Shown: in pieces, positions 1-13,904 of the stretch
How positions within the stretch are numbered: the stretch's first letter is position 1
How the letters are laid out: each line of letters begins with the position of its first letter
Assembly (NCBI GenBank): GCA_021234155.1
Contig: JAJEKV010000045.1
Location: 7,117,105-7,181,104 of the forward strand
Origin: Isoetes taiwanensis
Lineage: Eukaryota > Streptophyta > Lycopodiopsida > Isoetales > Isoetaceae
Length of the DNA: 64,000 nt
Reading direction: 5' to 3'
The notes under the pieces: generated by a model
The model's database searches: none
What the model was told of the DNA's origin: nothing
Seen by the model: the letters and a program-made list of their open reading frames with translations, nothing else
Translations under genes and position numbers: made by a program

Positions 1-3000
1 AATAAAAGAGACATATGGAGAGAGCACAAGTAATAAAAGAGACGCATGGAGAGAATACGTTCAAATTGCCTAACCACTAAGGTTCAACTTTTTAATGGAG
101 AGAGGCGTCAAGTTCAATCTTATACCTATACCAATGGACTGTTATTGCTATTATAGTACATGGACCTTTTCGGTTCATGCACATTGCCCAACAAAAATCA
201 TTCACCCAAATATGCAGCCCAATATGCATTTACCATGCTTAAAGGTAGGAGACGTTGTGGCAACTGCAGCATGATTTGCTGCATAAGATTTTTGAACTTT
301 TGCACGATCAGACATGCTTAAGACAGGTTCTCGAAATTGTTGATACGTGTGCTTGAGCACAAGTCATGAAAATTGTTTCCTTCCCTCTCAAAACAGTAGC
401 ATCATATTACACAAACAAACAACCCACAAAAAGAAAGAAAAAAGTATTATCATGCTCTTTTGCTCATGCATTTTGTTAACAATAGTGTACCTCTTTCCTG
501 AGCATAAATTTGAGCTAATTAGATCTCAATATGTTTCACAAAGCCCAATCATCCTATCTAATTAACAGTGATCATGGAAATGGCATCGTGAACACTCTGT
601 AATGGAGCATATGTAAAAGGCTTCGCAGACCATGTATACGTCGCAAAGCTGGATGCAAATGATGAAGTTGAACCGATAACATCCCTTGATAACATGGATC
701 TCCCATCTGAGAAAAGTAAAAGCAGAAGTTCACAAAGTGCATACATACTGCAACAAACTCTACAGACCCTAAATAATCCCAGAAACACATTCTCAGAACT
801 CTACAACATTAAAGAAAAGCCTACCTGATGTTTAAATAACTGAGGAAGTTGGAATGGATTCAAACCTTCTCAAGGAGGAGAAGGGGGCAAACCTGTTCGA
901 GAAAGCATAAACATTCGGCATTAAGTGCTTATCTCATTAGGAAAGAAATAGCAAAAATTGCTAATATTGACCTGGATAATGAACATATGAAACATAATAA
1001 GTTCCATAAAGTGTAGTATTAATATAGACTTGATGGGTCCAGAGTCTCAGCTATAAGCAATGCTGTTGTGTTGTGAAATGCTTAACCAAGTGACATTATG
1101 TTCGCCTTCACCTCAATTTTTTCCAAACCATCACTGACTGGATTACTCCCTACTATGCAAACATGATTCTCGAGACAGAATGTTCCAAATACGCAAGTTC
1201 TTCTGACTAAGTCGAATTAACTTGAAAAGAACATAAGGTGCACGATTGGAACCCCAAATTGAATTGGAATAACACAACCACAATCTGTGTCTATTGCACA
1301 GAAATAGCCACAACAAAACACTCAATGACGGCGATATAGTAGAGAATTGAGTTATCCGCAAAAAGATCCGCTAGAGGTAATTATGCAAAAAAACATACAT
1401 TGTCAAGTAGTTGCCCAAGACATTCGGTTTTTAACTTGCATAGAATAATGCAATGTGCATGCCAAGAAAAAGAAGGAAAATAGAAAGATATATACCTTTT
1501 TGTACCTTGGTCATATGCTAGTTCTTTGCACATGATCAACAAATGTTGCCTTCCTCTCCATGTTTAGATATGTAGGGTGGAATCCTTCATCTCCGTACTT
1601 CTACCCTCCGAGGTAGAGTGATCCTAATTCAGCTTTGATTTTATATCGCTACTTCAATTCACGCGAGAAGTCGGCATTGTCAAGAAAAACCTGGGCAACA
1701 ACAAAAATCTAAATCTAAGTTTACAAGACGCATAAGAAATGCGAGCACGAAAAGGCCACCATATACCAATTTCCAACCAGGATGTAATCTTTGTATTAAT
1801 CCCAGCAAAGGACCGGGCTCACGACCCATTTCGCCACCACAAATGCACAAATTGCCTCACCGTCTTATAGACATCATCCGTATCCAACAACAATCGCAAA
1901 TTTCACATGTGTGGACCAGGACAAAGTACCCGTTAAAAAGTGCAATGGAAACCACAACATGCATTTACATGGTGCCTGAGATAATGAGCGTGCGATTGCC
2001 GACTGTTCTTCAAAGAGTTTGCACACTCCCCATATCCACAATACCGCCGCCCGCTCCCGGATCCACAATACCGCACAAATATCTAGCAAGAAACACAAGA
2101 ACCGGGAACCTTTGGAAGCGAAAAAGGGCAAAAGTAATAGATTGAGCAGATTAAGGTCATTTGCAAGCAAGTTCGGAGAAAACAATTATGAATAAAGGTT
2201 GGAATAATGCACAAAGAAGACAAAGAGAGGATGCATTACAATTGGATCGATGAAAAAAATCAACAAAATGGCAACGTAATTTCGTCCCCGTAGTTTGCTT
2301 TTATGCCACCTCGGAAAAATCCATGCGAGAATACACGCGTTTTCTCTTGAAACGACAAAGAGATAAACAAAGGTAGAGAACCGAACAAATACAATGATCG
2401 CAAAGGGTCTTATCTGCGATTGTTGGCAACTCGAAACCTCACCTTTGCACCGGATAAAAAACTTGGCCTAAGAATCGTCCGATCGCCCGAATGGAAAAGA
2501 AGATTTTGTTTTAGCTTCATCGGCATTATGCCGCTCAACGAAAAACAGAGCTGCGACTTATTATCAAATCCTCAAGGTTTCGGTTATTTTTGATAGTTCA
2601 CAATCCTAAATTTATTCTAGACGGTTGCAAACAAATTCCTAATGCCATATGAAGCTTGAAAGATTAATATATAATTTCATTGGCCAAATAATAAGTAACT
2701 AAAGAAAGTATGTACAAAGATTAACTAGATAAGCCTTGAAACAGTTCAAAAGATACGACTCGAGGCTCATAAATACCGCTACTGAATTCTTATTTATCCG
2801 AAGCGATCCACAGAATCGCTTGTTTGAGCAGAGTTAAGAGCACCGACATTGAAAATTTAACTCCGTAAGGCATTTTTTTTATACAAAGAAATACGTAATG
2901 ATTTTGGGAGATTCAAAGCCGATCTTCGAAATAAAGGCCGGAGGAAAAAACCGGATGATCAAAATGGCATAGATCGCCCGCGAAATCCGGGCTTGCAAAG

Positions 3001-3590
3001 ACATCCGATGTTCACGGAATCCCGCCTTTGCGGAGGCCCATATTGAGGCTTAGGCCATGCCGCCTCCATCAAAACCTACAAGAAACTTCGTGCCACTTAA
3101 TGAAACGAGCCAAAGCCAAAGTTCAATGCTTACATTCTCATGATCCGGTGCAAAACAAATGCATATTAAGCCGAAATCAAGCCAGCCCCGCTCAAAGACA
3201 AAACTTCCCCATTCAAAGATGTCATTTGCAGCCATCCACTTGCCATATTTCCTACTATATAAACCCTCTAATATTATCAAGAGACTAAGAGCTCTATTTA
3301 CATGGGTTGCCATGTGCGCCTAGATGGAAATTGCCACAGAAATGGACTGCGAGCAAGAACGGAATGCCATTTTGGGAGTCGCACCATGGCCACCTCACCG
3401 CCTTCATTAAAATATCATAAAGTGGTCTCAAGCCATAGCCCTGTTCACTTCCCACGTCATAGTTTGCATTATTGAAATTAATAATGGTCAGGCTTTTCTA
3501 AATAACGGTCTAGATTTAGATGCCCTACTTTCAACGGCATAGATTAAATGCCTCAAAAATTGCACCTAGTTTCCTAGGAAAAAATCAAGG
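1..3590. other. No recognisable gene
   Basis: Both strands carry only short open frames without family motifs or a credible exon chain. The base composition is A+T-rich with scattered homopolymers. I see no LTR, terminal inverted repeat or tandem array here. It could be intergenic or intronic. Confidence 0.5.
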
Positions 3591-3599
3591 GTTTAGATT

Positions 3600-4440
3600 T
3601 TTTCTTCCCCCCTTGATCCGACGGCTCGGGGATGTGGTGCATGCCCTCATGCATGCCCCATGCATGCCCCCATCACATTTCTATGCCCATGCATGATCTC
3701 TCCCATGAGGTGGCGGCATCACGGCCTTCCATTTCCAATTGGACGGCTGGCATTAATCTCTATATCGCATGGGTACATCCAAATCTCTATGCGCAAGGGG
3801 GCATCCTAATAATTTTATATATATAGTAGATATATAAGGATATATATATACAAGAAAATTAATACGTCCTACGGCGCATTGTTCCAGTTTTAGCATGTTC
3901 TTACGATGTAAGGCCCTATAGTGCTCTAGATAACCAACGATTCTACTAAGATTCTCTTAGATTCTCCTAGATTCTCTTAGAATTTTCTATTTTGATTGAG
4001 GTGCTTACCCATGAGCATTTAAAACCTTCTAAAATAATCTATTCTGGATCTGTGCAACATTTTTAAAACATTTTCTATTTTTAGACTAAGGTGCTTACCT
4101 TGAGCATCTAGAATATTTTTTTTTCAAGATTTATATTGTACACCTTTATTATGAAACATTTTAGAACATTCTATTGTCGCTTTTTGCAAAATCTTAAAAA
4201 ACTTCTAAGATTTCATCAAGATTTTCTTAGATTCCCTTAGATATTATGAAGATACCCTTAGATTCAATTAGATTTTAAGAGATTCCGTTAGACTTGTATA
4301 TTTTCCTAGATTCTCTTACAATTTATGAGATTTCCTTATATTCCTTTCAATTCTTCTGGATTCCCTTACATTCTAGAAATTTCTAGAACATTTTAGAACT
4401 TTCTGGAACATTTTGAAAGTTTCAAAACATCCTACAATAT
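3600..4440. repeat. Dispersed modular repeat, copy A, with GATTC-type array
   Basis: The module runs in this order: a segment rich in CATGCATGCCC steps (about 3640-3680), a segment containing GAGGTGGCGGCATCACGGCC (from about 3700), a short TA-rich stretch (3812-3850), then from about 3940 a run of imperfect short repeats of the type AGATTCTCTTAGATTCC. The same modules recur near 13.9-15.5 kb in the same orientation. There is no coding potential. This is probably a non-autonomous or satellite-like dispersed family; I cannot name it. Confidence 0.6.
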
Positions 4441-4504
4441 TATAGTCTATTTTATCTTAATTAGAACATTACCCTTAAGTATATTTGAAACAAAAATTTT
4501 TCAT

Positions 4505-4575
4505 AGAATTAATGCTTGGTCTAGTGGTTAGAGTGGAGGGTTTGGGAGCTTGAGGACCAGGGTTCGAATCCCCCC
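4505..4575 (+). repeat. tRNA-derived SINE head or tRNA pseudogene
   Basis: An A-box-like TGGTCTAGTGG is followed about 40 bases later by a perfect B box GGTTCGAATCC, as in RNA polymerase III tRNA promoters. The T stem is imperfect and no clean seven-base acceptor stem closes the molecule, so this is more likely a SINE head or tRNA relic than a working tRNA gene. An A-rich stretch follows at about 4580. Confidence 0.55.
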
Positions 4576-4614
4576 AATAACATAAAAAATTTTAAAAGCC
4601 TTTCCTTAAGGAAC

Positions 4615-4920
4615 GAGCATTCAATATGAGCCTTAGGATCTTAGACTCGATCAACGATCAAGATCTCACCATATAAAAGCAATATAAGCCGTAGGATCTA
4701 TTACATATAATTCCCAAAGCCACGTGGACCGTAGGATGTGTCCCCAAGCCACGTGAGCCATCGGATTGCGGACCGACGGTCAGGATCAGATCAATCTGGA
4801 CCGTAGGACCGCGGTACACATATTATATGTAAACTCCCAAGCCATCTGGGCCGTAGGATATGTCCCAAAGCCACGTGAGCCGTCGGATCTCGAACGGACG
4901 GTCGGATAAGCGCGACAAAT
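4615..4920. repeat. Short repeats built on GCCGTAGGAT / CCACGTGAGCC
   Basis: Variants of GCCGTAGGAT and AAGCCACGTGAGCCGTCGGAT recur at least five times in 300 bases, interspersed with CCGACGGTC. The spacing is irregular, so this is a degenerate tandem array. No ORF runs through it. Confidence 0.5.
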
Positions 4921-5191
4921 ATAAGAACATATATAGATCAGATATATACAAGTATGTGTACTATAAGGGGTGTACGGAGACGAATGTACGTACGTAAGTT
5001 TCTATAAGATTTTTAAGTTTATCAGCATTCCATTAAGACTATCCAATATTTTGGGAATATTCTTTAAGATTCTTCGAGAGTTTCTAGAGATATATTAACA
5101 TTCCCCAAGCTACTGGAGTATTCCTTAAGATTATTCAAAAAATCATTGCAAACCACACCCTCCCTTAAGATCCCCTACAAAACAATGCCAA

Positions 5192-5704
5192 AATACGTCC
5201 TACACGTTTCAAGTTTCTAGCAATGCAGAACCTCAACTCAAGGGCTAACACCTTTTTACTACCAACTATCAAGGGAGCACATGGCGAACGAAGTTATTAG
5301 CGTGATTGTCGCCAAATTTTCAACTTATTCTGCACGTCGTAGTATTGTCACCAAATTCTCAAAATATTGTGAAAGTGAAATTTGAGCTTAAATAGATCAG
5401 TATCTAAAGTTGAGTGTCAAAAATTAAGTTAGAAGAAGTCAATACGTCCTGCACATTTTAAGTTTAAAACAATGCGGAACCTCAACTTAAGAGCTAAGAC
5501 CTTTTTATTACCAACTTTCAAGGGAGAACATGGTCAAAGAAGTTATTGGCAGTATTGTCGCCAAATTTTCAAATTATTCTGCATCTTGTAGTATTGTCAC
5601 CAAATTCTCAAATTATTCTGCAATTGTCATCTGAAAGTGAATTTTGAGCTTAAATAGGTCAGTATCTAAAGTTGAGTGTCAAAAATTAAGTTCGAAGAAG
5701 TCAA
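5192..5704. repeat. Tandem duplication, about 250-bp unit, two copies
   Basis: Unit 1 (5192-5440) and unit 2 (5441-5704) both begin with ATACGTCCT and end with AGAAGAAGTCAATA. They share most bases between, with small indels; unit 2 carries an extra ATTATTCTGCAATTGTCATC-like insertion. No coding potential is visible. It is a simple two-copy segmental repeat. Confidence 0.75.
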
Positions 5705-7149
5705 TATAATAGTGGAAGTTGGATTGATCAACAATGCCATATATAGATTTATATAATTGTCTACTAGTCATTTAACAATCTATAACAAGTAATCATTGGT
5801 AAATCTCAAAATTCTATTTGCTTACATCGAATATCATAATCCACGAATTTATTGCTATCACAGGGTGAATCCAAAAGTGTGTCTTTTAAATTTTACCTTC
5901 TCAATTATCTCAATTGTCCTGACAAATGGGAGTATGCATCTAGACCAAAGTCACAAAGTTTTCAATTAAATCCCTCGCCTAATAGCCATTCGATTCCTAA
6001 TTCAAAAAGCATATAGAATATTGGGGACGTAGAAGTTTAGGAAAGTTTACGAAAAGTCGCAACATAATATACATTGGTGTTCTCAAAAGACATATACTTT
6101 GAATCTCTATGGTAACAATGTCTCAATCTCTATGATAAACCCAAAAGCATTAGCAAGAACCACAGAGATTATTGTAGCACATTCGAGTACATATATTTAA
6201 TGGCCACCCAACCATCAATAATATGAAGAGCAAACCCTATAGTAGACATGCTTGCTAATACTAATTTGATTAAAATAAGGGTACTCTGCAGCGTACAAAC
6301 CCTACACAAACAATGCACAAAAAAATCCACAAATAACCTTGCAATCAAGGACTCGTTATTATTTGACTTATTTGAACCACTCTAGCAGTGCAGCTATCTT
6401 TCATGCTAATACATGAAGTTACTCAAATCAAGAACGTAAGTTATTATATGCTTTTAAGCTAGCTCTTTCTCTGTTACGAAGACGAAAAGAAAATCTTTTC
6501 TTTTGTTTTGCACCACCCGTATTATTCCACACTGCATTGTGTACAATTCATGACATTCAATGTCAAAACTAAAATAAAGTTCTTTACTACACATCAAAAA
6601 GAGCTGCAGGGTTTGTACACAAGCTTGATTTCCAAAGTTAAGTCAAGCGTACCACAACAAAAACCACCATGAGAGCCCTTGCAATTGCTAAAAATTCAAG
6701 GGAGACTCGATAGTTGCAAAAAGGCCATCTTGAAGGGCTTCTCTGCGAGAACATTATACCTTTTTTTACAGGCTGGTGGAAGAAGTATTAAGCTCCCTTT
6801 GACTCTATGACTCGCTTAGTGAATCACCAGCTTGATGTCTGGACATAAACTTCAGTAGCCTACATTTTTTTTTGTCTTCAAAGCTATGCCAAAATTAGAT
6901 GTGGGTCTTCTTGCCATGAAAAACATATAAGCCAAGTTAAACAGGCCAAGTTTTGTGCTTCCTTTAGCAACCATCTTTCCATGGCGTTCTTTAGATCAAT
7001 TAAATTCAGTGATTCCCACAATAGACACCATAAGTGCATTTAGTGGCTATCCCCATAGAGTTCTATTCAGATTTAGTTGCATTGCTAGAAACAAAAAAAC
7101 GAGAGATAGCTGATAAAATACCATGTGTATCCACACTTCAGATCTATAT
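5705..7149. other. No recognisable gene
   Basis: Only short open frames without motifs. No terminal repeats or RNA genes were seen. Confidence 0.45.
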
Positions 7150-7253
7150 AAACTTGTCTATTTATACCAGCATTTGGTGGGAGGCAAGAATATTTTTTTG
7201 CAAACTTGTCTATTTATACCAGCATTTGGTGGGAGGCAAGAATATTTTTTTGC
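7150..7253. repeat. Perfect 52-bp tandem duplication
   Basis: The unit beginning AAACTTGTCTATTTATACC and ending ATATTTTTTTGC occurs twice head to tail (7150-7201 and 7202-7253) without a mismatch. This suggests a recent slippage or duplication event. Confidence 0.9.
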
Positions 7254-8374
7254 AAGTAACAATGCGTTTTGCATGCTTACTATATTGTGGCAAATTTTAA
7301 ACCTCAATTGCGATGTATCTAAGATATAAGGAAATTGTGATGTATCCAAGATATAGAACCTCAAGTTTGTCAAATCATAAGTCCAAACATAGAATTGTAA
7401 GTCCGATTGATTGTCTGAATTTAGAATGGTTGACTCTGATAGAATTTTGAATTTAACTGATAGAGATTGTATCATCGACTCTAAACACATAAAAAGTTAT
7501 CGAATCAAAGAGGACATTTGAAAATGCTTAAACATTTATCCATTGTCAACCTTGTTCCTGAGGTAATTTGTAACTCACCTTTTAAAGTGAAACCATGCCA
7601 TTGCATTAGGTCTGCACTGGCTTTGCATTGGGTCTGCAATCTGCAAAATGAATGACTATGAAAAATAAACATTGCCCTAATGCTACAATCTCTTTGCTAT
7701 ATTAAACTCCATTCGCAGCATGCACTTATCTAACACTAGCTTTGAGCAAAGGACAAGTTACTTTTCATCTATTATAAAGTGATCTTAGAACATGGCCATT
7801 GAATCCATATCATGACTTCACAATCTGCTCCCACCCATATAAGAATATGACATGTTCAACAAGGAAAATGTCACAAGACGTTCAACTGTCGTTCAAATAA
7901 TAAACACGACCACCTATCTGCATGCACTAGAGTGACATAGGAATAAATATCGAGATAACTGTAACCAAGCAATAAATAAATCATTTGTGTAATCGATGTT
8001 CGTGAAATATGCCTCATTCATTTTGACTTGGTCTTGGCATGTCAAATCAACTGTACAACCAGATGCTTCAAGATACTCAAGAACGTAACTTACTATGCCT
8101 AAGTCTTGGGTATCATCAACAGAACGTAAGTCTTGATTGTGCTGCTCATACCCTTGCACTAGTATTCCATCAAACAATATCTTCAACTGTCAATTCATAA
8201 AAGATCACACATCTCTATTTCATTGCTTCCTACCTTATAACTAGAATAGCTTCAAAAAGCTTGAAAATGCAGCACCGAAGATCCATCATACTCAGAAGTT
8301 TCTGAATGGCCAAGAAAGGACTATTGTTTCATCATCGGAAAAAAGCGATGTGCTCCGCAAAAAAGTGCAAAAGA
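7254..8374. other. No recognisable gene
   Basis: A 70-codon minus-strand stretch (about 7980-8186) is preceded by an acceptor-like TTGACAG, but it has no family motif and no supporting neighbour exon. Nothing else is evident. Confidence 0.4.
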
Positions 8375-8567
8375 CCATCAGATTCCATGGATAAAATACA
8401 CAAAGAAATCATGCGCAGAAATAGTAAAAGATTGAAGCTAGCATATTGGCCCATTATTTTTAGTGCAAATATGTTGGCCATCAGATTCCATGGATAAAAT
8501 ACACAAAAAAATTATGCACAGAAATAGTAAAAGATTCAAGCTAGCATATTGGCGCAAATATGTTGGC
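8375..8567. repeat. Tandem duplication, 103-bp period
   Basis: Two copies start with CCATCAGATTCCATGGATAA (8375 and 8478). The second lacks about 14 bases near its end and has several substitutions. It is noncoding as far as can be seen. Confidence 0.8.
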
Positions 8568-11500
8568 GACCCCTACAAAGTTTATGCTTTACCATTGCGC
8601 ACAAAAGACAATAGCTGCAAAACTTACACCAAAAGCTTTTAACATATAAACATTCAGATTTATTCAACATGTGTGTTTCAAGACTAATTTCCATCTGAAT
8701 GTATAATGGAAATGAATTTAAGACTAGAACAACATCATGTGCTCTATAGTGAAGACAAGCCTTCTAAAATCTCTTACCTCCACTAATCTTATTTTGTCGG
8801 TTTAGAAATACCGTAATCAAAATGTGTATTATGGCTTTCAGGATGCTAGTACTCCATCCAAGAGCATACAGTTTGTAGAACATGGACAATCCAAGGCTTA
8901 AGAGTTCCCTACAAATGTCACAGAAACATCAACCACATACTTCACCACATACTTCGCATGTTTTACAAAACAGGAAATGGAAAAGGCAAAAAAATCGATT
9001 AATTGCAGTCTATCTGAAGACAGAGTAATTACCTTACTAGTGGCTTGGATATGGCTGCACAATATCTTCTTGCCCATTTGGGAGTAATAGTGTGTAAGAG
9101 CGCGACTTTACTACGCAATAAGTCATCACAGGGCCATTAAGCACATCTTAATTGAGGCTATAATTAAAAGTTTGGGGGTCGTCTAATTACGCCTTTCAAA
9201 TCCAAGAGTGCATTGTCCTCTCGAGCAATTATCGGAATTACTATACCATTCTCATTTTACGTGTCATATGACATGGCTGAGGTAAACCCCCTGACTTGGT
9301 TTTACTTCATGCGGAGGTGGCTACTTGAGACCCAAATTGGCTCGGAGTATCACAAAAAGCTAGGCTGGTGGCAAAAAGTTGCATTGGTGCTAGTAAACAT
9401 TGCCCACTTTGGCGGACTAGATGTTAATGAACAGTTACATTCCATCATGATATTATAAGTATGCTAATTCTATTTACATAAATATTTAGGTACACTATGT
9501 ATACACAACATTTAGCAAAAAACTTCTTCCAAAATCCTCAAACTGTTCAAATGCTAAAACGAAAAGGTCACCGTATAAAGGATTACTCCCCTCTTTCTAG
9601 ATCGGTATGTATTTGGTAGATAGTAAGCAAGATCATGCATAACATTCCACTTTGTGTCAAATTGCAAGTTGAACATCAAATTTGTGCCCTCACGGAACCA
9701 TCCAATGCATCCAAGCATATGATTTATGCGATTAAGATGTTGCCGTTGAGCTCCATTTCTCTAGAAACCTTGAGCATCTCTTCGCAATGGTTTGGGAGGG
9801 CATAATTACTAACCATTGATGGTCCATGAGGCGCATTACGCTTGGGCAGCTTGTCAAATATTCCCCGGGTTTCCTTGAAATTCCACATTTACCATAAGTA
9901 GTCACAACGCCATGTACCAAAGGTGGCGTCGAGGTAAAACATTCTAGAGAACAAACCATGACTAAAAAAGTCTAGGGCTTTGTTAGGGCAAGCAAACGGT
10001 CACTTCTATGTCTACCATTAGAGACACGAAGTCTTCGCACCAGAATGGATTTGTGAAATACATTTAAGGCACGTTTGAAAGCATGATTTACACACTGACA
10101 AGCATGATACATAGACCTGATAGAATTTAACTAACCATCAAAACCTAGACAATCAATGATTGGAATCATAAGGGCATTTGTAACAGCTGCTACCACAGGC
10201 AAGGGAACACATTCCAGGAATATGGAAAAATAGCCAGCCTTACAACATCAGAGATGTCTAGACTTGCAAAATGCAAACCTGCTGGTGCCGTTCTGCACAG
10301 TGCAAAACCAAATAGCTCTGCCTAATGAACTTAAAGCTATGCCAATAGGGAAAGGATGGGACAATCCACAAATAGATTAAGCAGACCCTTACCGTCAAGA
10401 ATAGCATAAAGTTCGGCGTTGGCACTGAGAAATTCAGTTTTCGTAGCTGACCAAGCCATGTCTTTGTGGCTGACGAAGCCAATCAATCAACTGCCATAAG
10501 CTCCAGCATATTTGGGCTCACGGAACTCTGCATCCAGCAAACTAGAAATGGAGATGCCATACAGGCGGATGTTTACGGCATTAAGGCCAGGTTGCATGCT
10601 GGGCATTAGTAACATGTTAGTTGAAGAAAGGTCCTGTAAGTAAGGGAAATTAACAGGTTGACTTTCTAATCCAGTTAACGTTGTTTCTGCAGTTTCAAAA
10701 TTTTAACATGCAATCTGCTCAAACTCCATGTTAAAGACATCATGGACGTCAGATGTCCACATGAAAGACAATATGTGGCAGACCAGAGTGCAAAATAAAT
10801 CCTAGTGGAGTAGAGCTATTGGATGCCTCTACCTGGTTAGAAAAGAAACTGCTATAATCTACACTCAACATAACTCTCGATGGAGCTTATTTGTCCTGAC
10901 CATGATACACTCAAACTCATATACCATGTTGGGTGATAATTCACAATGTTCTTTCTTTGTATATAGCATAATCAAGAGTTCTGTGGACGCCAGATTCTAA
11001 CTATATTTCCAACCTGTGCTAACGAAGATACGAAACAACAGCAATGCAGATCCAGCATGCATGTATGCAACCTGAGAAGCAAAAGGTAATGACTGCAATC
11101 CTCTAACAATAACTGCAATTCTCTAATATCATTTGATACACCCTATGTTTGTCTCCATACCCTGTTACATTCAACCAGCCACCTGATTTGCTTAATTTGT
11201 GGTAGATCTTAACTAAAGATTTCTCCTTCTTCAATGTTAAACCTAGCATCAAATGTTTTTCACCAAGAAGGTCTGCATAACTGAAATCTCACTTCTTTGT
11301 GGGAAAGTATTCACATCATTTTCACGTTTTGGATCCTCCAAAGCCCTATTATCCTATATAATAGATAATTCATCTAACCTTGTCGGAGGTATTCATAAAC
11401 CATTTGCTTTCGCCTTTGCCTTAAAGGTGCATTTGCATGTCCCTGCTTTGTATCATGAACATAACGTACAAATTAGTAGCAAAGTCCATTCATAACATCA

Positions 11501-13640
11501 TACCTAGCAAAAGATGTAGAAGTATATTATTCACCCATCGGGTGGTATGAAGGTTTTCTGATATAATGATGCGACTCATCTTTGAATAAATGCATTACGG
11601 CAAAAATCCAGCTGTCTGAGGGAATGAAGCCGTGCAAAAATTATTACGGCTTTGTCACATGCAATTGGGCGACAACATCATCCTTGGCATATCGTGTTGA
11701 CCTTCTCAATTCCGCGGTTAGTGGTACATGTGAGATTGGCATGATGAGGCCCGATTGAAGGGCACATATCCACAAAAATTCCAAACCGCTTGCATAGCTC
11801 CAAACAAGAACTCCTTTCAAAAGCTCCACGATGCATCTGCAATAACAAAAACACCACGAAAATTCAGGCGGGTTGCATAGTTCCCTACATGTTCGTGAGA
11901 ATCGCTTGAAGGCGGTTGATCTATCTAAAACTACCCTTTAGAGGCGGTAGGTGAAGAGACAGCGACTAAAATGGAACAATATGCTTTCGGTTTAAGGTAT
12001 CTCGGTTATTAAACAAAATCTATTCTGAATGGCAAAAATTTGATTTATATACAAATTCACAAAAGCGCCAAAGATGCTTAAACTTTGTGTTCTTTAACAC
12101 GGATCTAAAGCATCGATGAGAATGAAAAAGCATAAATATATGCTTCACCAGTCAATTTTGTCTAGTGTTTCCTTTTTGCTAGTAAGAAATTTCCCCATGA
12201 TTCTGAACTACACACTGTTATTAGGTTCAAGTAACTACACCGAGAGATGGCGTAATAGAATGATTACCACACGAATATATAGAGCATGGTTCAAATGGGC
12301 TTCCATGCCACGCAACATTAAGATGGTTTAACAATGCAAATTTCAACTTAACATTTAACTAATTGGTAAAGTAAATAGCACCTTCCGGTGTAGCCATTCT
12401 CTTCTGACGAAAATATTCTCCACATAGCTAGATCAGGTTAAGTTGAGCTAACTCGAAATAATGATAAAACTCCCGACGAAATGAAGGCGAGTGCCCGCTT
12501 TATTGCTTGCTAATAAAATACCACTGTTTTGTGAAAAGATTAAACACACCTTTTGTTGGAATCGCAAGGCGCATTCCGGGAAGTAGGGCGAGCGAGCAAA
12601 CATAGAGATTTTTACAAGCATTCCTGCGGAAACCTCGGTAGAATATCGTTCCGATCTCCATGACACCCAAACTAACGTTTCACTAAAATCTCAGATGGCT
12701 GATTTAACAAAAAAACGATGCATGCGATTAGGGCTAAGCTACTCTACACAAAATGCATTTATTTGCCTCACAAAATTCGTCCACCTTGGGATGCTAATGG
12801 CTCCGTTCTCGAGAGACACCGGAAATCCCACCGCTCATTAGCTATGAACTTGGTGATGATCTTTGCATGGAAGCCAAATTTTGTCTATTAGTGAATCTGA
12901 GATAAATAAGAAGAAAGATAAAGAAATCGTACATCAATTTTTAGTAGTACATTTGTTGCCTTCAAGCTTTCTCTAAACGAAATGAGGGGCGGCGTGACTT
13001 GCTTGCTCGGCTTCGCATCTGATGACCATTTAAAGGCATAGAAGCGCTGGCTCCATATCTGAAACCCTGGAGTGATTGAAGACCTACACTAACATATTCT
13101 GGAGATGCAACAGGCCTTCACATTTCTAACACAATGAGGAACCCTCCTGAATGAAGAGCTCAAAAATCCGCTTCTTTTTTTTTCCTTACTCTTAGAGGGA
13201 CCCAGGCTATGGCGGACCTCCGAATTGTGGCTCGAAATAACACTCTAGCAAATAATCGCACAAGGAAAGAGAGGCAAGCCAAGTGTTCCCCGTTCTCCTC
13301 ACGCCAATTCACAATAATTAGCAATTAAATGCCTTGCCACACTGCCATCACCGCGCGTCATAAAAATTGGCATCTTGATCCCCCTTCCATTGTTGTAGCC
13401 CTTCTCAGACTTTCTAGCCCCGACCCTATTCCATAGGCAGACGTGGGCAACAACCTTGTCGACACTTAGACCACTCGAACTCCTCCTATTTAATTCCCTT
13501 ATCAATGTATACAAACCTTTTATGGACCTAAAATAGACCTTTAGATATAATAAATGCCCCTAACCTAAATTCACAAGGCTTTATCTCATCCATCGATCTC
13601 ACACACCTGCCAACCCAAGCAATGACACCTCAAGCTCCAC
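8568..13640. other. No confidently recognisable gene
   Basis: Five kilobases with only short open frames. The single stretch that reads like decayed protein is on the minus strand at about 10,360-10,790 and is listed separately. No LTRs, long inverted repeats or RNA genes were recognised. The region may be intergenic or intronic. Confidence 0.4.
10360..10790 (-). pseudogene. Possible decayed coding relic, unidentified
   Basis: Read on the minus strand, one frame stays protein-like for about 145 codons with only three stops (TAA, TGA, TAG). It includes the pieces NAVNIRLYGISISSLLDAEF and FLSANAELYAILDG. The second piece loosely recalls the AE-containing segment of RNase H domains in retroelements, but the match is weak. 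No start, no exon borders that resolve the stops, and no partner domain are visible. It could equally be chance in A+T-rich DNA. Confidence 0.25.
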
Positions 13641-13900
13641 CCACAATTGAATGACCTTTTCATTAACGACCAAGATCAAATCCCTAAATTCGATGGCCGA
13701 GATCAATAGCCCTAAATAAGGGGCCTTTGTATGAACGGCCAAGATCAAACCCCTAAATTCAAGGGCCTAGATCAAAAGCCCCAAATAAGGGGCCATTTAT
13801 GGTGGCATTTAATATCATTGACTTTTTTATGGATGGCCTAGATCAAATCCCTAAATTCGATGGTCCAGATTAAAAGCCCCAAATGAGGGGGATGCTTGGG
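13641..13900. repeat. About 55-bp degenerate tandem repeats (GGCC-AGATCAAA-CCCTAAAT type)
   Basis: Four or more copies of a unit containing GATCAAATCCCTAAATTCGA followed by GGCC(C/G)AGATCAAAAGCCC and AAATAAGGGGCC lie head to tail. The copies differ by substitutions and small indels. No ORF spans them. Confidence 0.65.
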
Positions 13901-13904
13901 GTGT

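Noticed and set aside
3600-4440. CRISPR-like array
   Set aside because: Units are short, degenerate and without conserved repeat-spacer structure; the sequence is eukaryotic.
4505-4575. Functional tRNA gene
   Set aside because: A and B boxes are present, but the T stem is imperfect and no acceptor stem closes.
7914-8186. Exon on the minus strand after an acceptor-like TTGACAG
   Set aside because: No family motif, no partner exon, and the frame starts at TTG. One splice-like site in A+T-rich DNA is weak evidence.
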